The position numbers and the translations under genes are program-made. From positions 1,676,001-1,740,000 of the forward strand of contig JAQFVV010012535.1 of assembly GCA_028023455.1 (NCBI GenBank): a stretch of 64,000 bases of DNA. The letters run 5' to 3'. This document shows, one piece after another, positions 1 to 11,679 of this stretch; positions within the stretch are counted from its first letter, which is position 1, and each line of letters starts with the position of its first letter. The notes beneath the pieces were generated by a model that was given only the letters and a program-made list of their open reading frames with translations, was not told the origin of the DNA and did not search any database. This stretch comes from Epiperipatus broadwayi. Its lineage: Eukaryota > Onychophora > Udeonychophora > Euonychophora > Peripatidae.

Positions 1-74
1 CATTATCTCAGCAAGAAGTTTCCTTTGAACAAGAAGAAGTTAATCTGCATGTTAGAAATTTTGATTCAGTATAT

Positions 75-2560
75 CATCATCATTTTCAATTTATTGCAGG
101 ACTGTGGTTTCCAAGTTCAATCAGAAAACTTTCTTATCTATCTATTTCATAATGTCCATTTTTAGATATTTTACAATCAGAAAACTTCCTTATCTATCTA
201 TCTCATAATGTCCATTTTTAGATATTTTACAATCTCCTTTAAGATTTCAACCATTCATCTATTAACATTTCCGTTAGCAATAAATCTAGCGAAACTGCAT
301 TATATCTTCATAATTTTTTTAGCAATGCCAATTATATCCATTTGTTCTCTTACCCATGTATTTCACATTCAGTCCTTTCTTGTTACTCTGAATATACATC
401 TCTATATATTAAAATCAGAAAAATATCACATGATTCCAGCTTACACATTGCTGTTTCAGAAAATACTCTTTCTTTTCCCATAACTATGCCATCTAATGTA
501 AGCTTTAGTAACTACAAAGTGCTAGATAATAGTGTTTAATAAATCCTATCCTTTGCTATTCTACCCAAAATACAAAGCTCTTCACTAAAAAAATCATAAG
601 CTAGAAATTAATCTGGAAATATTGGATAGGACAGCATTAGATAGGGATTTATTAAGTACCATCATCTGATATCTATTAGTTACTAAAACTTATAATAGGT
701 GGCACAGCTTTGAGGAAAGGGAAAGAGTATGTTGCTGATATCTATATATTTCATTGTATAATCTGATGGTTTTAAATTCCTCATTGATTAAATGCTCAAT
801 TCTTCAGAATCATTGTAAGAAGTAGTAAAACATACTATTTAAATCGTTTTCAAATTCATAGGACATTTCCTTTAATTTTAAGTTACTTTTACCAAAAACA
901 TTTTATCTAAATGTGATTCTGTGATTAACTTAATCTATCCATATCAATATATTTGTATTTGTAACTTTATTCTAATTCATGATCAACAATCTTTATTTTT
1001 TTTTTTCTAATCCATAGATCAATATTTAATAGTATTTTTAACATTTATCTTTCATCCTTTTTTTTTTTTTTTTGTTTTAATCTTATAATCTTGCAACATT
1101 ATCTGAAACTTTGTAGCATTATTTACAAAAACAACCTTATCATTTGTAAAATCTAGATGACTTAAATAATCTGTTTTTTTTTTTTATTACCTGAGCTTTC
1201 TATTTTAATCTATAAATCTTTGCTATAAAACTTCTGGGAAATCTTTTGGAGCTATAGAATGACTCTGTTGTATACTTTTATCAGTGTGAATTTTCTTAGT
1301 AGCAACATATTATCTATTCATTGTGATTCTTTTTGATAAATATTCTTCAGAATTATAACAACATCCAGAATCTATATCTTGCTGTTCCGAAGTTCTAATC
1401 GTTGTGGAAATACTTTTAACATCAAATGTTTTTCATAATCTACAACTGAAAACATAATGGCACATAAACTCGTTTTTGTTTTATAATTTCTCTTATTATA
1501 TCCACTGCCTTAAAACTATTTTTAAAGCTACTTTGTTTATTTTGTTTGATTTCAATTCCAAAGTTCACTGTAATCAAATAGTAATTATATTGATAAAGAT
1601 ATTGTATAGAAATAATTAGTTCTGATAGTTTTAATATATCACTATTGTAATCTTCCAATCATCTGGTAAATATTTATCATATATATAATTTTTATGAAAA
1701 ATTTCTCTTTGTTCATCACATCTTTAGATATCTATAATTTTTTTTCTTTACAAATTTAATTGCTAATCTCCTTTTTTCTTATAAAATGTTCGGCAATTCA
1801 GATATGTTCAAAATATAGAGGTTACTTTTTTTTCTTGTTCTTTATTCCTATATAGTTCTTAACAGAAAACTTATATATTTCAGGATATTATTTTCTTTTT
1901 AGTGATAGTGCTAGTTTATTGTGCTTTTGACTCTTCTATTCTCTTTAATAGTATCTCTTGTCAGTTCTCAGTTATATATTTTTATATCACCAATAACTTT
2001 TTTGCAACCCTTTTACAGAATTCCAAATACTCTATTCTTATTAATACATCATTTCAAAATATTTTATATTCTTTTTCATAAACTATCATGTCTCAATTGA
2101 AAATCTACTGGTCAATAATTGCTTTCTATCATTTGTCTTGTGTAGCCATTCTCAGTGAAGTATCAATTTCCTTATTGTTCTCAGTCTGAACTATCTTTAA
2201 ACTCAATATTTTAAAATGATTTGAAAATTCTAATTCCATTTTATCACAGTGTATTTGAAGGCTAGAAATCAATTATTAATATTGTCTTTCTTAATAGTTT
2301 TCTTCTTTCTGGCTTTGCACCAGTACCTATCTTACATCCTATTAAACAATTATCATTTTCTATGTGGAATCTGTATAAGAACATTACATTATTGAAATAC
2401 TATTTTCTGTCAATCAAAATGTAATCCAATTCTGCTGCACCTTTATGTGGATGCTTCTATGTCCATTTAAGTTTTTTTTCAAAAAAGGAATATACAATAT
2501 ATAGTTTTTTCTGCAAATTCTATTATGTCCTCTCTCATTTTTAGAAATAGAAAAGAGTTG
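75..2560 (-). mobile_element. Decayed RTE-type LINE, copy A
   Basis: Read on the minus strand, this stretch is collinear with the better-preserved RTE copy at 24.7-28.25 kb. The 3' end lies near 75-110, with a (GAT)n-type tail (tatcatcatcat on +). The C-terminal segment ending in the WAGHIAR-like motif lies at 225-405. The FADD reverse-transcriptase region lies at 1,100-1,165, a DDW-type motif near 1,655-1,675, the linker around 2,090-2,150 and the end of the endonuclease around 2,400-2,550. No long reading frame survives, so it is a dead fossil. Short open frames here are chance. A 56-bp tandem duplication (121-176 and 177-232) lies within it. The 5' part is missing; the next LINE fragment adjoins. 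Confidence 0.8.
540..740. repeat. Possible remnant of foldback family A inside RTE copy A
   Basis: The words gcattagatagggattt and ggtggcac match parts of the family A foldback element (best copies at 9.35 and 34.9 kb). The surrounding 200 bp does not match RTE, as though a family A copy inserted here and then decayed. No flanking duplication was recognised. Confidence 0.35.
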
Positions 2561-2649
2561 AAAGTTAAAAATTACATTGGTAAATTTGGTTTTGAAAACA
2601 GAAGTGAGAGAATTCAGGTATATCTATAAAAAGAGAAAACATATTTTTC

Positions 2650-3540
2650 CTGATGTGATGTGATCTGATGTATTATGGCTTCTTCTTAAACGAAGTCAAG
2701 AATATCTCAGCAATTATGCCCAGATAAACCTGTTAGCCACATTATTTTACATTCCCCACTCTAAATTTACCCATAATCTGCTCTATCCCATTTCCACAAC
2801 ATAATCTTTGTCAACTCTATAACCTTTATATCTAAATCCCCCTTATCTTTTCCCAAACCCAGCATAAAAACCAATAATTCACTTTCTGTATAATTACTCT
2901 TTTCATATTTATTTTTCCACAACTTCATTATATGTATTCTTTCTGTTTTCAAACATTTACATTCAATTAACAAATGCCTAATATTTTCTATTCCTTCCTT
3001 ACATAATTTATAAAATAAATAACCCATATTTTTCCATTTACATGTATATTCTTTTGTAGCTAAAGATCCCGTTCGAGCCTTAAACAATAAACTACTTTCC
3101 TTACTATTATCATATATTAACTCACACCTAATATTCTGTTTATTTCTATATATATTTAAACTCTTTTTACTCTCCATACTATTTCTCCATCTCTCTAACT
3201 CCCTAGTCTTTATTAATAAATTTATTCTTTTATCCCATTCCTTACTACTATAACACTCGATAATCCTCTTAACACAATCATCCCATCTTTTGTACAAATA
3301 CACTGATATAAATTCTTTATCCAAATCTTTTGCATACCGCATTACCTTTCTCACCCATCTTGTTACCTGCCCTTTACTCATAACCCAATTAAATACTATT
3401 TTAGCTATTCTTTTATTATCCATAAACTGCAATCTACCAAACATTTTCATTTTACTTTTTGCACCTCTCATAGTGTTAATTCTGTTGCACTGCCCTCTCA
3501 TTTGTATATGCATATAAAGGATTTTTTTTCTGACTTCTAA
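2650..3540 (-). mobile_element. 5'-truncated LINE 3' end (CR1/tick-type)
   Basis: The minus strand carries a 248-codon open frame followed by a short 3' UTR and a tail of repeated catcac units near 2,650-2,670. The protein is the C-terminal part of a LINE ORF2. The element was truncated before its endonuclease and most of its reverse transcriptase. It sits against the 5' side of RTE copy A. Confidence 0.7.
2767..3513 (-). pseudogene. LINE ORF2 C-terminal domain (Zn-knuckle-like), partial
   Basis: This uninterrupted 248-residue frame corresponds to the region downstream of reverse transcriptase in a non-LTR retrotransposon. Seen in the sequence: a segment with LLFKARTGSL, then a possible cysteine/histidine cluster built on C-K-W, KLCKEG, RHLLIECKCL (roughly residues 158-195), which resembles the C-terminal Cys-His motif of many LINEs. 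A basic, Trp-containing C-terminus follows. The family style (WRNSMESKKSL before an IYDNS-type segment) resembles LINEs I know from ticks. Whether it belongs to the same family as the 60.5-64 kb element cannot be tested, because that one is cut before this domain. The open frame suggests a fairly recent insertion. Not a host gene. Confidence 0.7.
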
Positions 3541-5180
3541 TTTTTTAATTTATATTACTATCTTCAATCACTAGATTAGTTTCTCATATCAGCATTCAGT
3601 TCTCATTATTAACTATAGCAATGGGATTATGTTTTGTGCTTATATGAAAATCTCTTTATTCTTTAATTATATGTAGAGCAATTCAACATTTTTTTTTATC
3701 TCTGTTTTTCCCCTCCTGGAGTCGAAATGGCTATATTCTTTTATTAACAATTTGGTTCTAATGGCAATGATAATGCTGAGTATTCTGTTCCAAAATCTTA
3801 TGTCCATTTCATTTTAAACACAATGATACTAGTCTGGAAAGAGATAAGAATTACACTAGCACAAATCAGTTTTTTTAATCTGAATGAACTCTTTTTTTAA
3901 CTGTGGAACTTAGTTTCTTGTAATAAATTTTTACAAATGATCAAATAAAGTAGATATAATTCTAATAAACTGCAGAATTTTGATAATTATTAAGCAGAAA
4001 GTGAAACTGATAAAAACTATCCATGTTTTGCAGTCATTAAGTTGACCTACATCACTACAATCAAATTCTCTAAGGTTTTAATAGATGCATTTTAAATTTC
4101 ACAGATGTATCGACACTAGTTATTGAGTATAGTATAACTTTTGGTGAACATATTCTTAATAGAAATAAGATAGACCTGAAAATGGATATTTATATCATGT
4201 GGTAGATTAGCAACTAGATTAGTATTTTTTTAAAAAATCTCAATATAGGATGCACAGAGTTGTATCTGTTAGTTAGTTAGCTTTTAAATAGTGATTGTTT
4301 TTTTTTAAGAATTAATAATTTACAAGTGATGTACATTTTTGTTTGAGTAGTTTATGATATATCATTTTCTTCATTACATCTGAAATATGAAATCTTTGAC
4401 CAGATATGATGGTTTAGTTCTCAGAATGTTAGACTTTAAGAAGCAGTTAATCAAATGTATAAAGATAGGTAAGTTTTAGAATATGTCCTATGTAAAGATA
4501 CACAGATTTGGAGATTAATTTTTCACTTTTGAAGTCATATTCAAGGTTCTGAGAGGCTCAGATCTAATGCAAATATATTAATCTGCTGAATAAATACAAA
4601 TATGATAATTTTGTGACATAATAAAATAGTGTAACTCTGATTAGTATGATCATATACTCTGTCCCAACTTTAGATATATAGTTAATGATGATAGTTCACT
4701 TATAATAAATGTCTTGATTTTTAACTACTGCAGTTTATCTTGTTACAAGTACAGGTTTGTGTGTGTGTATTATCAGGCAATTCTTTTTTTATTGTTGCAA
4801 AGAAATTTAAGGCATAACTGGTTGAATGTTAAATTTATATTTTTTGTTTAACACTATTATATATTATTAAAATGGGTTATCCAATAGGGATCAGAAATCT
4901 GCTAATTCAATTTAAAAAAATGATTGTTTTAAAATCAAGTATAAGATGATGATGATAATAATAAAAATAGTAAAATTACTAACTTTAAATCATAGCCTAA
5001 TTTATTTTCCTCATTTAGTAAAACTAAAACCTTAGTACATGCACCTTGAGTGCTTAATTTATTACAAGAAAGATCTCTAAAATCTAAATGCAGGATTTGA
5101 CTTTATAAAGATATTTAAGTATTATGTGCTGACATTGCACTTAATAAGAATTAATATTTCCTTATTTAGTTAAAGTTAGA
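3541..5180. other. A+T-rich DNA with no recognised feature
   Basis: No long reading frame, structured repeat or familiar motif was recognised. Homopolymer T runs are frequent. It may hold unrecognised old repeats. Confidence 0.5.
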
Positions 5181-5860
5181 TCAGAATTAATTTCTAGGAA
5201 TAATCTTGAAAAGCTAGCTAAAGTTCCTTGGGGATGTAATACAAATACTTTACAGACAATTTCCTTAGCACTATCATATTCTTGTAGGGAATACTATGCC
5301 CCTTATAAGAGAAAAAGTGCCCATACTAAATTTCTGGATAATCGAACACTACCATAAAAAATATTACAGGTATCAAGTTTATTTATTTGCAGGCTTCCTA
5401 TTCTTTCATGTATTCTTCCATCAGATATCAGAAGAAGGGTTGTTTCACAGAAAATGTATAAAAAGCTATTAACCAGATTGGACTTGCCAATAGCTCAAAA
5501 TTTAGTTTCCATACCGAAGTCTCATTTCAAATCAATATTCCCCTTTTTGATGTTCAATCAAAAATCCGTAAACAAAAAATTATGGCATAAAAAATAGAAT
5601 TCTCATGATTTTCCAAATAAATTCCTTTTTTCCAAATCCAACAGGATCTGATTTTCCTAGACACAACTGGAGACCCATCAATACATTCAGGACAATCCGT
5701 GATTATTGCACTCTGTGTAAAAATTAGCAACTCATAGTATGAATTACATACTTAAAGATTGATAAATCCATGATGGAAGGTGCAGGAATGAATGGCTTAT
5801 TAAAACCATTGGTGAGTCTACTTTCTAGGCACAATCTCTGTAGCTTCTTTGATGATAATA
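5180..5860 (+). mobile_element. Fossil 3' end of a third LINE type
   Basis: One plus-strand frame reads through a series of motifs typical of the region after reverse transcriptase in common invertebrate LINEs: a W-G-x-N-T-x-T-L segment (about 5,210-5,260), YYAP...SAHTKFLD (5,290-5,335), LPILS...SDIRRR (about 5,395-5,440), FDFPRHNW then FRTIRDYC (about 5,650-5,715), and a degenerate tail to about 5,860. The YYAP frame runs from the tyrosine codons near 5,290 with one internal stop; frameshifts break the rest. The family is known for the order YCAPVWxxSAHT, LPxLSGIxPxxLRR, GFDLPRxxW, LNRFRTxxGxC, and the agreement in order makes the assignment firm. No upstream RT domain was recognised. Confidence 0.65.
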
Positions 5861-5869
5861 ATTAAGCTG

Positions 5870-7150
5870 ACAAAAAAATGCACACCCTAAATAAATTGTT
5901 TAGTCAAAAAAAAGTCCTTATGATAAATACTGCAGCAACTAATGACATATTTTGATTGTGTAGTTGGGGATCAATTCTTATATATTAATGGTTGGAATAT
6001 TTCAGTTCCAATGGGTAGCCTAGAAGATAATATTGATAGATTAATCTTGAATAATTGGTTTGATTTAATTTGCTATAAATAACTGTATATTTTTCTAACT
6101 TCTAAATCAGTGATAATATATATTTTTATTTCATTATCAGTTATAGTAGACATTTTGAACTAAAAGCATAAATTAACAAGAAAAAAAAAAGTTATATATA
6201 TATAAACAAAACATGTTTAAAAATAGAACCTGTACACGTACATGTAAAAAAAAGTAATTCAAGAATGTTGTTTAAATATAGTGAAATTAAAGTTGGGAAA
6301 GGAAATTTCGGAATTGTAATATCTGATAATATGGCAATATTTCAAATGGCAAAACCAGTATAGCAATACGATTTTTGAGGTGAAAAATGATTTTGAAGAC
6401 TTGGAGAAAAAATGATTTGTAGGCAAATAACTGAGAAGAGATATGTTAAAAAGAAGACTTGTAACAGAAATAAGATAAAAATAAATATATTAATTAAGAA
6501 CACATTAGACTTGTAACAGAAATAAGAGAAAAATAAATATATTAATTAAGAACACATTCAGTTGAAAATAGATATATCATTTTAACTATTGTATTTAGAG
6601 CATGATTAAATTATTTGGAAGAAATAAAATTGGAAATGGAAATCATAATGGCAAAAAAAAAAAGACATTTAATAATAAAATTTATATTTTAGGCTTATTG
6701 AATATGAAATTATGAGAGGGAGGTTTGACATGAAGCCAAAATTCAGAATTTTAAAAAGAGATTATCATTAAAGACATTTAAGATGCAAGTTTGGAGTAAA
6801 ATAGATAAAATTAAAAGCCTGAAGAAATAAAAACAATGGTGAAAAAAGAACAAAAAGAGGTGTTAGATTTAATATGAGATACAATAGATGTCAAAAGCTA
6901 TGCTAAAAAAATGCAAAAGGTGAAAGAAAAGGATTGACAGATAATTTTTTAAAGTAAGAGATAATATAAGAATCTGAAATTCTCAGTAAGAGATTACCGA
7001 AAATGGTTTTGAGTGATTTGTAAACAGATAGTTGACATTCAAGATACATAAAAATAATTAGTGTGAATTTTTAAAACAATGATTAAGAAAATAATTTAAT
7101 TTGAAAATAATTTAATTTATATATTAATTTCTAAGCAAATGATAAATATG
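5870..7150. other. A-rich DNA with a 52-bp tandem duplication; possible LINE relic
   Basis: A 52-bp unit starting agacttgtaacag occurs twice in tandem (6,455-6,506 and 6,507-6,558) with only a couple of differences. From about 6,600 to 6,950 the plus strand is purine-rich and weakly resembles degraded LINE coding sequence (a LLNM word near 6,690-6,710), but I could not follow it. Otherwise no gene is seen. Confidence 0.4.
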
Positions 7151-7159
7151 AATCACAAA

Positions 7160-8000
7160 TTAACTCCTCTCCCCATTACAACAGACATTCAGTATATGTA
7201 CTCCTGTGCAAATGTAATACCCTATAAACGTGCATTGTAATGTCTGTTTTAATACAGAGGGGATAATCTCAAAGCAAAACATGAGATAGAAACTTTAAAA
7301 AGATAAGAGTGAACTACTTATCATTGTACCTAAATTTACATATATAGGCTAATTTAAAGAATTTTAAAATAAGAGTGTGAAGATGTTCCATTATTCATTT
7401 CACATCCATTAATTTTATTCTATCTATTAACAATAAAATTATTGGATGTAAAGTAAATAATGGAGCATTTTCACATTCTCATTTCAAAATGCTCTTTAGA
7501 ATGGCCTATATAAATGAATTTATGTACAAAGATAAGAAGGCTGTTCTTATCTTTTCATGTTTTGGTTTGAGAATATCCTCCCTACTCAACAAAACATCAT
7601 TGAGGTATTAAAATAATATTGATGTGCATAGGGAGTAAATCCTTTTTGAGTAAAATTATATATGACTATTGCACTAGTAAATAAAATAGAAAGTTACATA
7701 GTTTCTAATATTTCATAATACTGAGATGCAATACATTGGAAAATTTTGTGATTGTTGATAGAATAAAATTAGTGAATGTAAAGTGAATAGTGGAACATCT
7801 TCATGTTCTCATTTCAAGATGCTTTAGATTGGCTTATATAAATGAATTTAAATAGAAAGATAAGATAGCTGCTTTTATCTTTGCAAAGTCTCTATCTTAT
7901 GCTTTGGTTTGAGAGTATCCTCTGTACTCAATAAAACATCATTAAAGTATTAAAATAACATTACAGTAAATCCACATGTAAATCCCTTTTGAGTAAAATG
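7160..8000. repeat. Three-armed foldback element (left arm, right arm, right arm)
   Basis: Sequence at about 7,255-7,425 is the inverse of about 7,430-7,600, giving a large imperfect hairpin centred near 7,428 (tattaacaataaaattatt region). A second, diverged copy of the right arm follows at about 7,750-7,999, sharing gaatgtaaagt, ctcatttcaa, ggtttgaga and cttttgagtaaaat. A smaller inverted repeat (ccccattacaacagacatt against aatgtctgttttaatacag) lies at 7,173-7,260. No coding capacity. No flanking duplication was recognised. Confidence 0.65.
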
Positions 8001-9347
8001 TAATTAGTTATAACTATTATAATAATTATAAATGTATAATATAGAGCATACAGTGGTATCTGTTTAACAAAACATAGTAATAAGATTTATTAGATGTATA
8101 TACTTGCCAATATCCAAAAAACTAACCAACCAAGCACAAAGACAGGGAATATAAAGAGAGGTAAGGATATGCTCCTACAACTTCTTAGCATTAATTAATA
8201 AACAAATTAATGAAATATTTTTATCTTTGATAGATGCCAATTATATTTGAAAATATGAAAGATATTATTAGACACATATTTGATGTGGTGCTGTTTATTT
8301 ATACATGTATTTGTTCACAAGCAACTATGCTTTAAATGTGTGCATAATATCTTTTATATAAAGTAATTAGTATTTAGACCCTAAAAATTTAGTTTACAAC
8401 TGAATTTTCCAGTATTAATGATGATGGGTGTGATTTAATGCTACAATAGAATAATTAATTCAAAATCTAAAGGTTTCTGTATTAAGTCTCAATTGAAAAA
8501 AATTTAGTTAATCAACTGAAATAGAATTGTTCATTCTAACCTTACACTTGGGAGGTTCAAAAGTCATGACTTCTTGATCATATTAATACACACAAACACA
8601 CACCCACACGAGGGTACATAATGATATTAATAGCACATGAAAAAAGAAATAATTTCCATTATCTTATATTTTATTTATATCTACATAATCATATGATCAG
8701 ATAATATATATTGATACTGGCTTACGTAATTTTTTGCTAATTTCTTAATTGCATTTGGTAGTAATGAAAACATATGACATTTGATTAGTTTTTTTTTTTA
8801 TAATTACAGACTTCTCTTTTTCATTAATTATTTTTTCAGTGAGTGATTATTATGTAATATATAATAAATTGTTGGTTTCATATTTAACTAAATAGAAAAT
8901 GTCTCACTATACATCATATATACATGTATGCATGTGTGTGTGTAAATATGGACTGAAGTATACAGATCATGTTTCTATATTAATATGTAAATGAAGCCTC
9001 ATTTCTTTTGTTTTAATTTTTTTTCCTTTTTCACAATTTATTATTTTTCACTTCAGCTAATATTTGAAGACCATTCACAGCTTAAGACTAGTAACGTGTT
9101 ATTCATCTTATTATAAAAACCTTTACGATATTCAAAAATGGTAATTTCAAGAGTTCTGTTTCATCTATATGATCAAATCAAAAAGTTTAGTGATTTTATT
9201 TTTTTTCTAAAAAGTACACACTTCCTCTAAGACTAATATTTCTGTACTCCCAACAATAAAAGGATACTTTATGGTACCAATACAGAAGCAGTGCTATTTG
9301 CTGAGGTGCATATATTTCTTTTTAAAATAAATTTATAAATATTTTCA
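8001..9347. other. A+T-rich DNA with no recognised feature
   Basis: Only short simple-sequence stretches (for example cacacaaacacacaccc near 8,590) were seen. No gene or structured repeat was recognised. Confidence 0.5.
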
Positions 9348-9714
9348 TTAATATAAGTAATCATCACATGATCACCATCTCATGCTAGCACATAACTGTT
9401 AGTAAACAGGCAAAAACTCTCCATATAGTAGTGCCACCTTGTGCTAACCAGTGTAATCAATGGATGCCAGAAGGCTTGTGCATAAAATCCCGATCTAATG
9501 CCTACTCATCCAATATCCTCAGACTAGTGTCTGGCTTGTGGCCTTCATCAGTGAGGAGCCTTGGATCTGAGAGCACTGCTAGTCTGGGGATATTGGATGA
9601 GTAGGCATTAGATAGGGATTTTATGCACAAGCCTTCTGGCATCCACTAATTACTCTGGTTATCACAAGATGGCACTACTATATGGAGAGTTTTTGCCTGT
9701 TTAATATAAGTAAT
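9348..9714 (-). mobile_element. Foldback family A, hairpin element with 14-bp flanking duplication
   Basis: The 14-mer ttaatataagtaat occurs at 9,348-9,361 and 9,701-9,714. Between them is an almost perfect hairpin with arms at 9,404-9,527 and 9,579-9,702 and a 51-bp loop. Its terminal sequence is aaacaggcaaaaactctcc. The right arm runs straight into the flanking repeat. The left arm is separated from its repeat by about 42 bp, called the leader here, which contains catcacatgatcacc. On the minus strand the leader forms the end, reading ggtgatcatgtgatg. No protein is encoded. The 14-bp duplication suggests insertion by a LINE-type mechanism. Confidence 0.85.
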
Positions 9715-9969
9715 GATGACATTTCTTCTATGCACTTTGCACAATGCAATACTTTAGTATACTGTACTTTCAAAACAATGGGGCAGTTTTGACTATCCCA
9801 CAGTCATCAGAACTCCATTCAATATTAAAAAAAAAAGTTCAAAGGCTTTCACTAATCTTTTATATTAACAAATATACATTTTAATGATATAGATTTACTA
9901 TATAGAAAAATTAAATAACTTCTCAAATATATTTCACACACAATGCAGTCATAAAAACTATATGAAAAA

Positions 9970-10090
9970 AAAAACCAATTGATTGGCCTAATGCTCAGGA
10001 ATTCATAAGAAGTTCAAGCATTGGAAGTGGCCTAGCTGGGATGCAATTTATGGACTTTCAAAAGTCTGTTGCACTAATACATAAATGCAA
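9970..10090 (-). repeat. SINE copy, tRNA-derived type, decayed
   Basis: On the minus strand the words cttcttatgaattcctg and tagtgcaacagacttttga match the body and head of the SINE at 17.8 kb (cttcttatgaatccctg). The promoter-like boxes are poorly preserved. Confidence 0.5.
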
Positions 10091-10322
10091 ACCTATATTG
10101 AAGAAAGTCCAAACTAAGATTTTTATTGACTCATTTGTTATCCAGTACATAGTTTCTGCTATATTTTTCTGATCACAATTCTTATCAATAATATAAGAAC
10201 GATTTTGATTTATATTCTCAAATCAGATAAAGTGAATAGTCTCAGATTTTCAGTGACAACTTATATTATTTGGCACATATTGATGCATTAATTCAACTTT
10301 TTTCTCTATCCTTTTGAGTTAC

Positions 10323-10659
10323 TATAATCTACAACTTAATACATTGTACAGGCTTACACCTGCATTTATATATGTAATATATGCGGGACTCAGACTTTCA
10401 CATGACTTACAACTCTGTGATATCTTATATTGCGGACCCACGTGATAACAATGTTGAAAAGATAAATAATCATCAATATTCGTATTTCGTGCTAAACCAG
10501 CACTCATCAGTTAGTCCTGGTTTAGCACAAAATACGCATATTGGTGATTATTTATCTTTTCAACATGTGTGTAATCAGGTGGGTCAGCAATATAAGATGG
10601 CATTGAGAGTTATAGGTCGTGTGAAAGTCTGAGTTTGAATCCCGCATATAATCTACAAC
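10323..10659. mobile_element. Foldback family B, hairpin element with 13-bp flanking duplication
   Basis: The 13-mer tataatctacaac lies at 10,323-10,335 and 10,647-10,659. The hairpin runs from 10,378 to about 10,650. Its outer ends are tatatgcggga and tcccgcatata, and its inner ends gctaaaccag and ctggtttagc surround a 16-base loop (10,501-10,516). The right end abuts the flanking repeat; about 42 bp of non-paired leader lies on the left. The right end, gagtttgaatcccgcat, resembles a tRNA B box. Two short open frames on opposite strands are by-products of the palindrome. Relatives lie at 22.35-23.0 and 24.39-24.66 kb. Confidence 0.8.
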
Positions 10660-10751
10660 GAAAAGCATGTTGAATCACATCTGAAAATCAGAACTAATGC
10701 ATTGGTGAACCATATATGGCAGTTTATGGGGTATATAACATTTTTATTACA

Positions 10752-10912
10752 TGGTCCATACTTGCTATTAACACAGGCAAAACTCTCCATACAATAGTGC
10801 CACTCAGTGCCAGCCAGAGTAATTAATGGATGCCAGAAGTTTTGTATTAATAACAGTTATGTGCAAGCATAAGAAATGGTGATCATGTGATGTTTAGTGG
10901 TCCATACTTGCT
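10752..10912 (+). mobile_element. Foldback family A, short deleted copy with 15-bp duplication
   Basis: The 15-mer tggtccatacttgct flanks the element exactly (10,752-10,766 and 10,898-10,912). The 131-bp body begins attaacacaggcaaaactctcc and ends ggtgatcatgtgatgtttag. It therefore keeps one outer arm and the leader but has lost the second arm. The orientation is opposite to the copy at 9.35 kb. Confidence 0.8.
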
Positions 10913-11105
10913 GTAACTTAATTGATTTCATTAATACTTACTAAAGTAATATATCATAGTATTAATAGCAGTTATATATACAATATATGCGATAACAATG
11001 AGAAACTATATGATAAATCTTTTATTTATAATAAAAGTAGAGTTTTAAAACTTTCTTCTAATATTTTATAGCACGCTTTCTATCAATGGAAAAGATTTTA
11101 ATGAA

Positions 11106-11265
11106 GCGATTAAATAAAAATTTTAAATTATTTACATCGTCAGTATTTTAAAAAGTATATCGGGGGGTAGTATATTTTTTGCGATTAAATAAAAAGTTTA
11201 AAGTATATTTACATCGTCGGTATTTTAAAAAGTATATCGGGGGGGGGGGGGAGAATATTTTTTAA
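11106..11265 (+). repeat. 75-bp tandem repeat, two units, ending in a G tract
   Basis: Units starting gcgattaaataaaaa at 11,106 and 11,181 share cgtc(a/g)gtattttaaaaagtatatcgggg. The second ends in a run of about 13 G, unusual in this A+T-rich DNA. No gene. Confidence 0.75.
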
Positions 11266-11679
11266 ACTAAAAATATTACAAAATTTGATAAATTGCAGAA
11301 GAGGGCAAACTATTGTTTAGAAGTTATCATTTTGTTATTGTTTTATATTATCAAGTAATTGAGTTTGACTTTAGAATACTGTACTTAACTTTCATAATGT
11401 TGCTTATAAACTGTTATTTCAGTCATAAAAACAAATATTTTCTATACTCACACATATAAAAAAGATAAATAAATTAAAAACTTGTTTCAGTTATTTTTCT
11501 AGCTTGCGAATTGTTTAATTATAATCATTACGTAAACGCAGTTTACATAATAGGTTATTTCCTTATTAAATACAATAGACACCTGAATGATTTATTATGT
11601 GCTAGAAATGTATTAAAATATTTTTCCAAAAGTTTATAGACTTTTTTTAAAAATATATATATTATTTTTACAAAATTTT

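Noticed and set aside
10322-10632. Two opposed reading frames of 61 and 83 codons
   Set aside because: Both lie in the palindrome of foldback family B and mirror each other.
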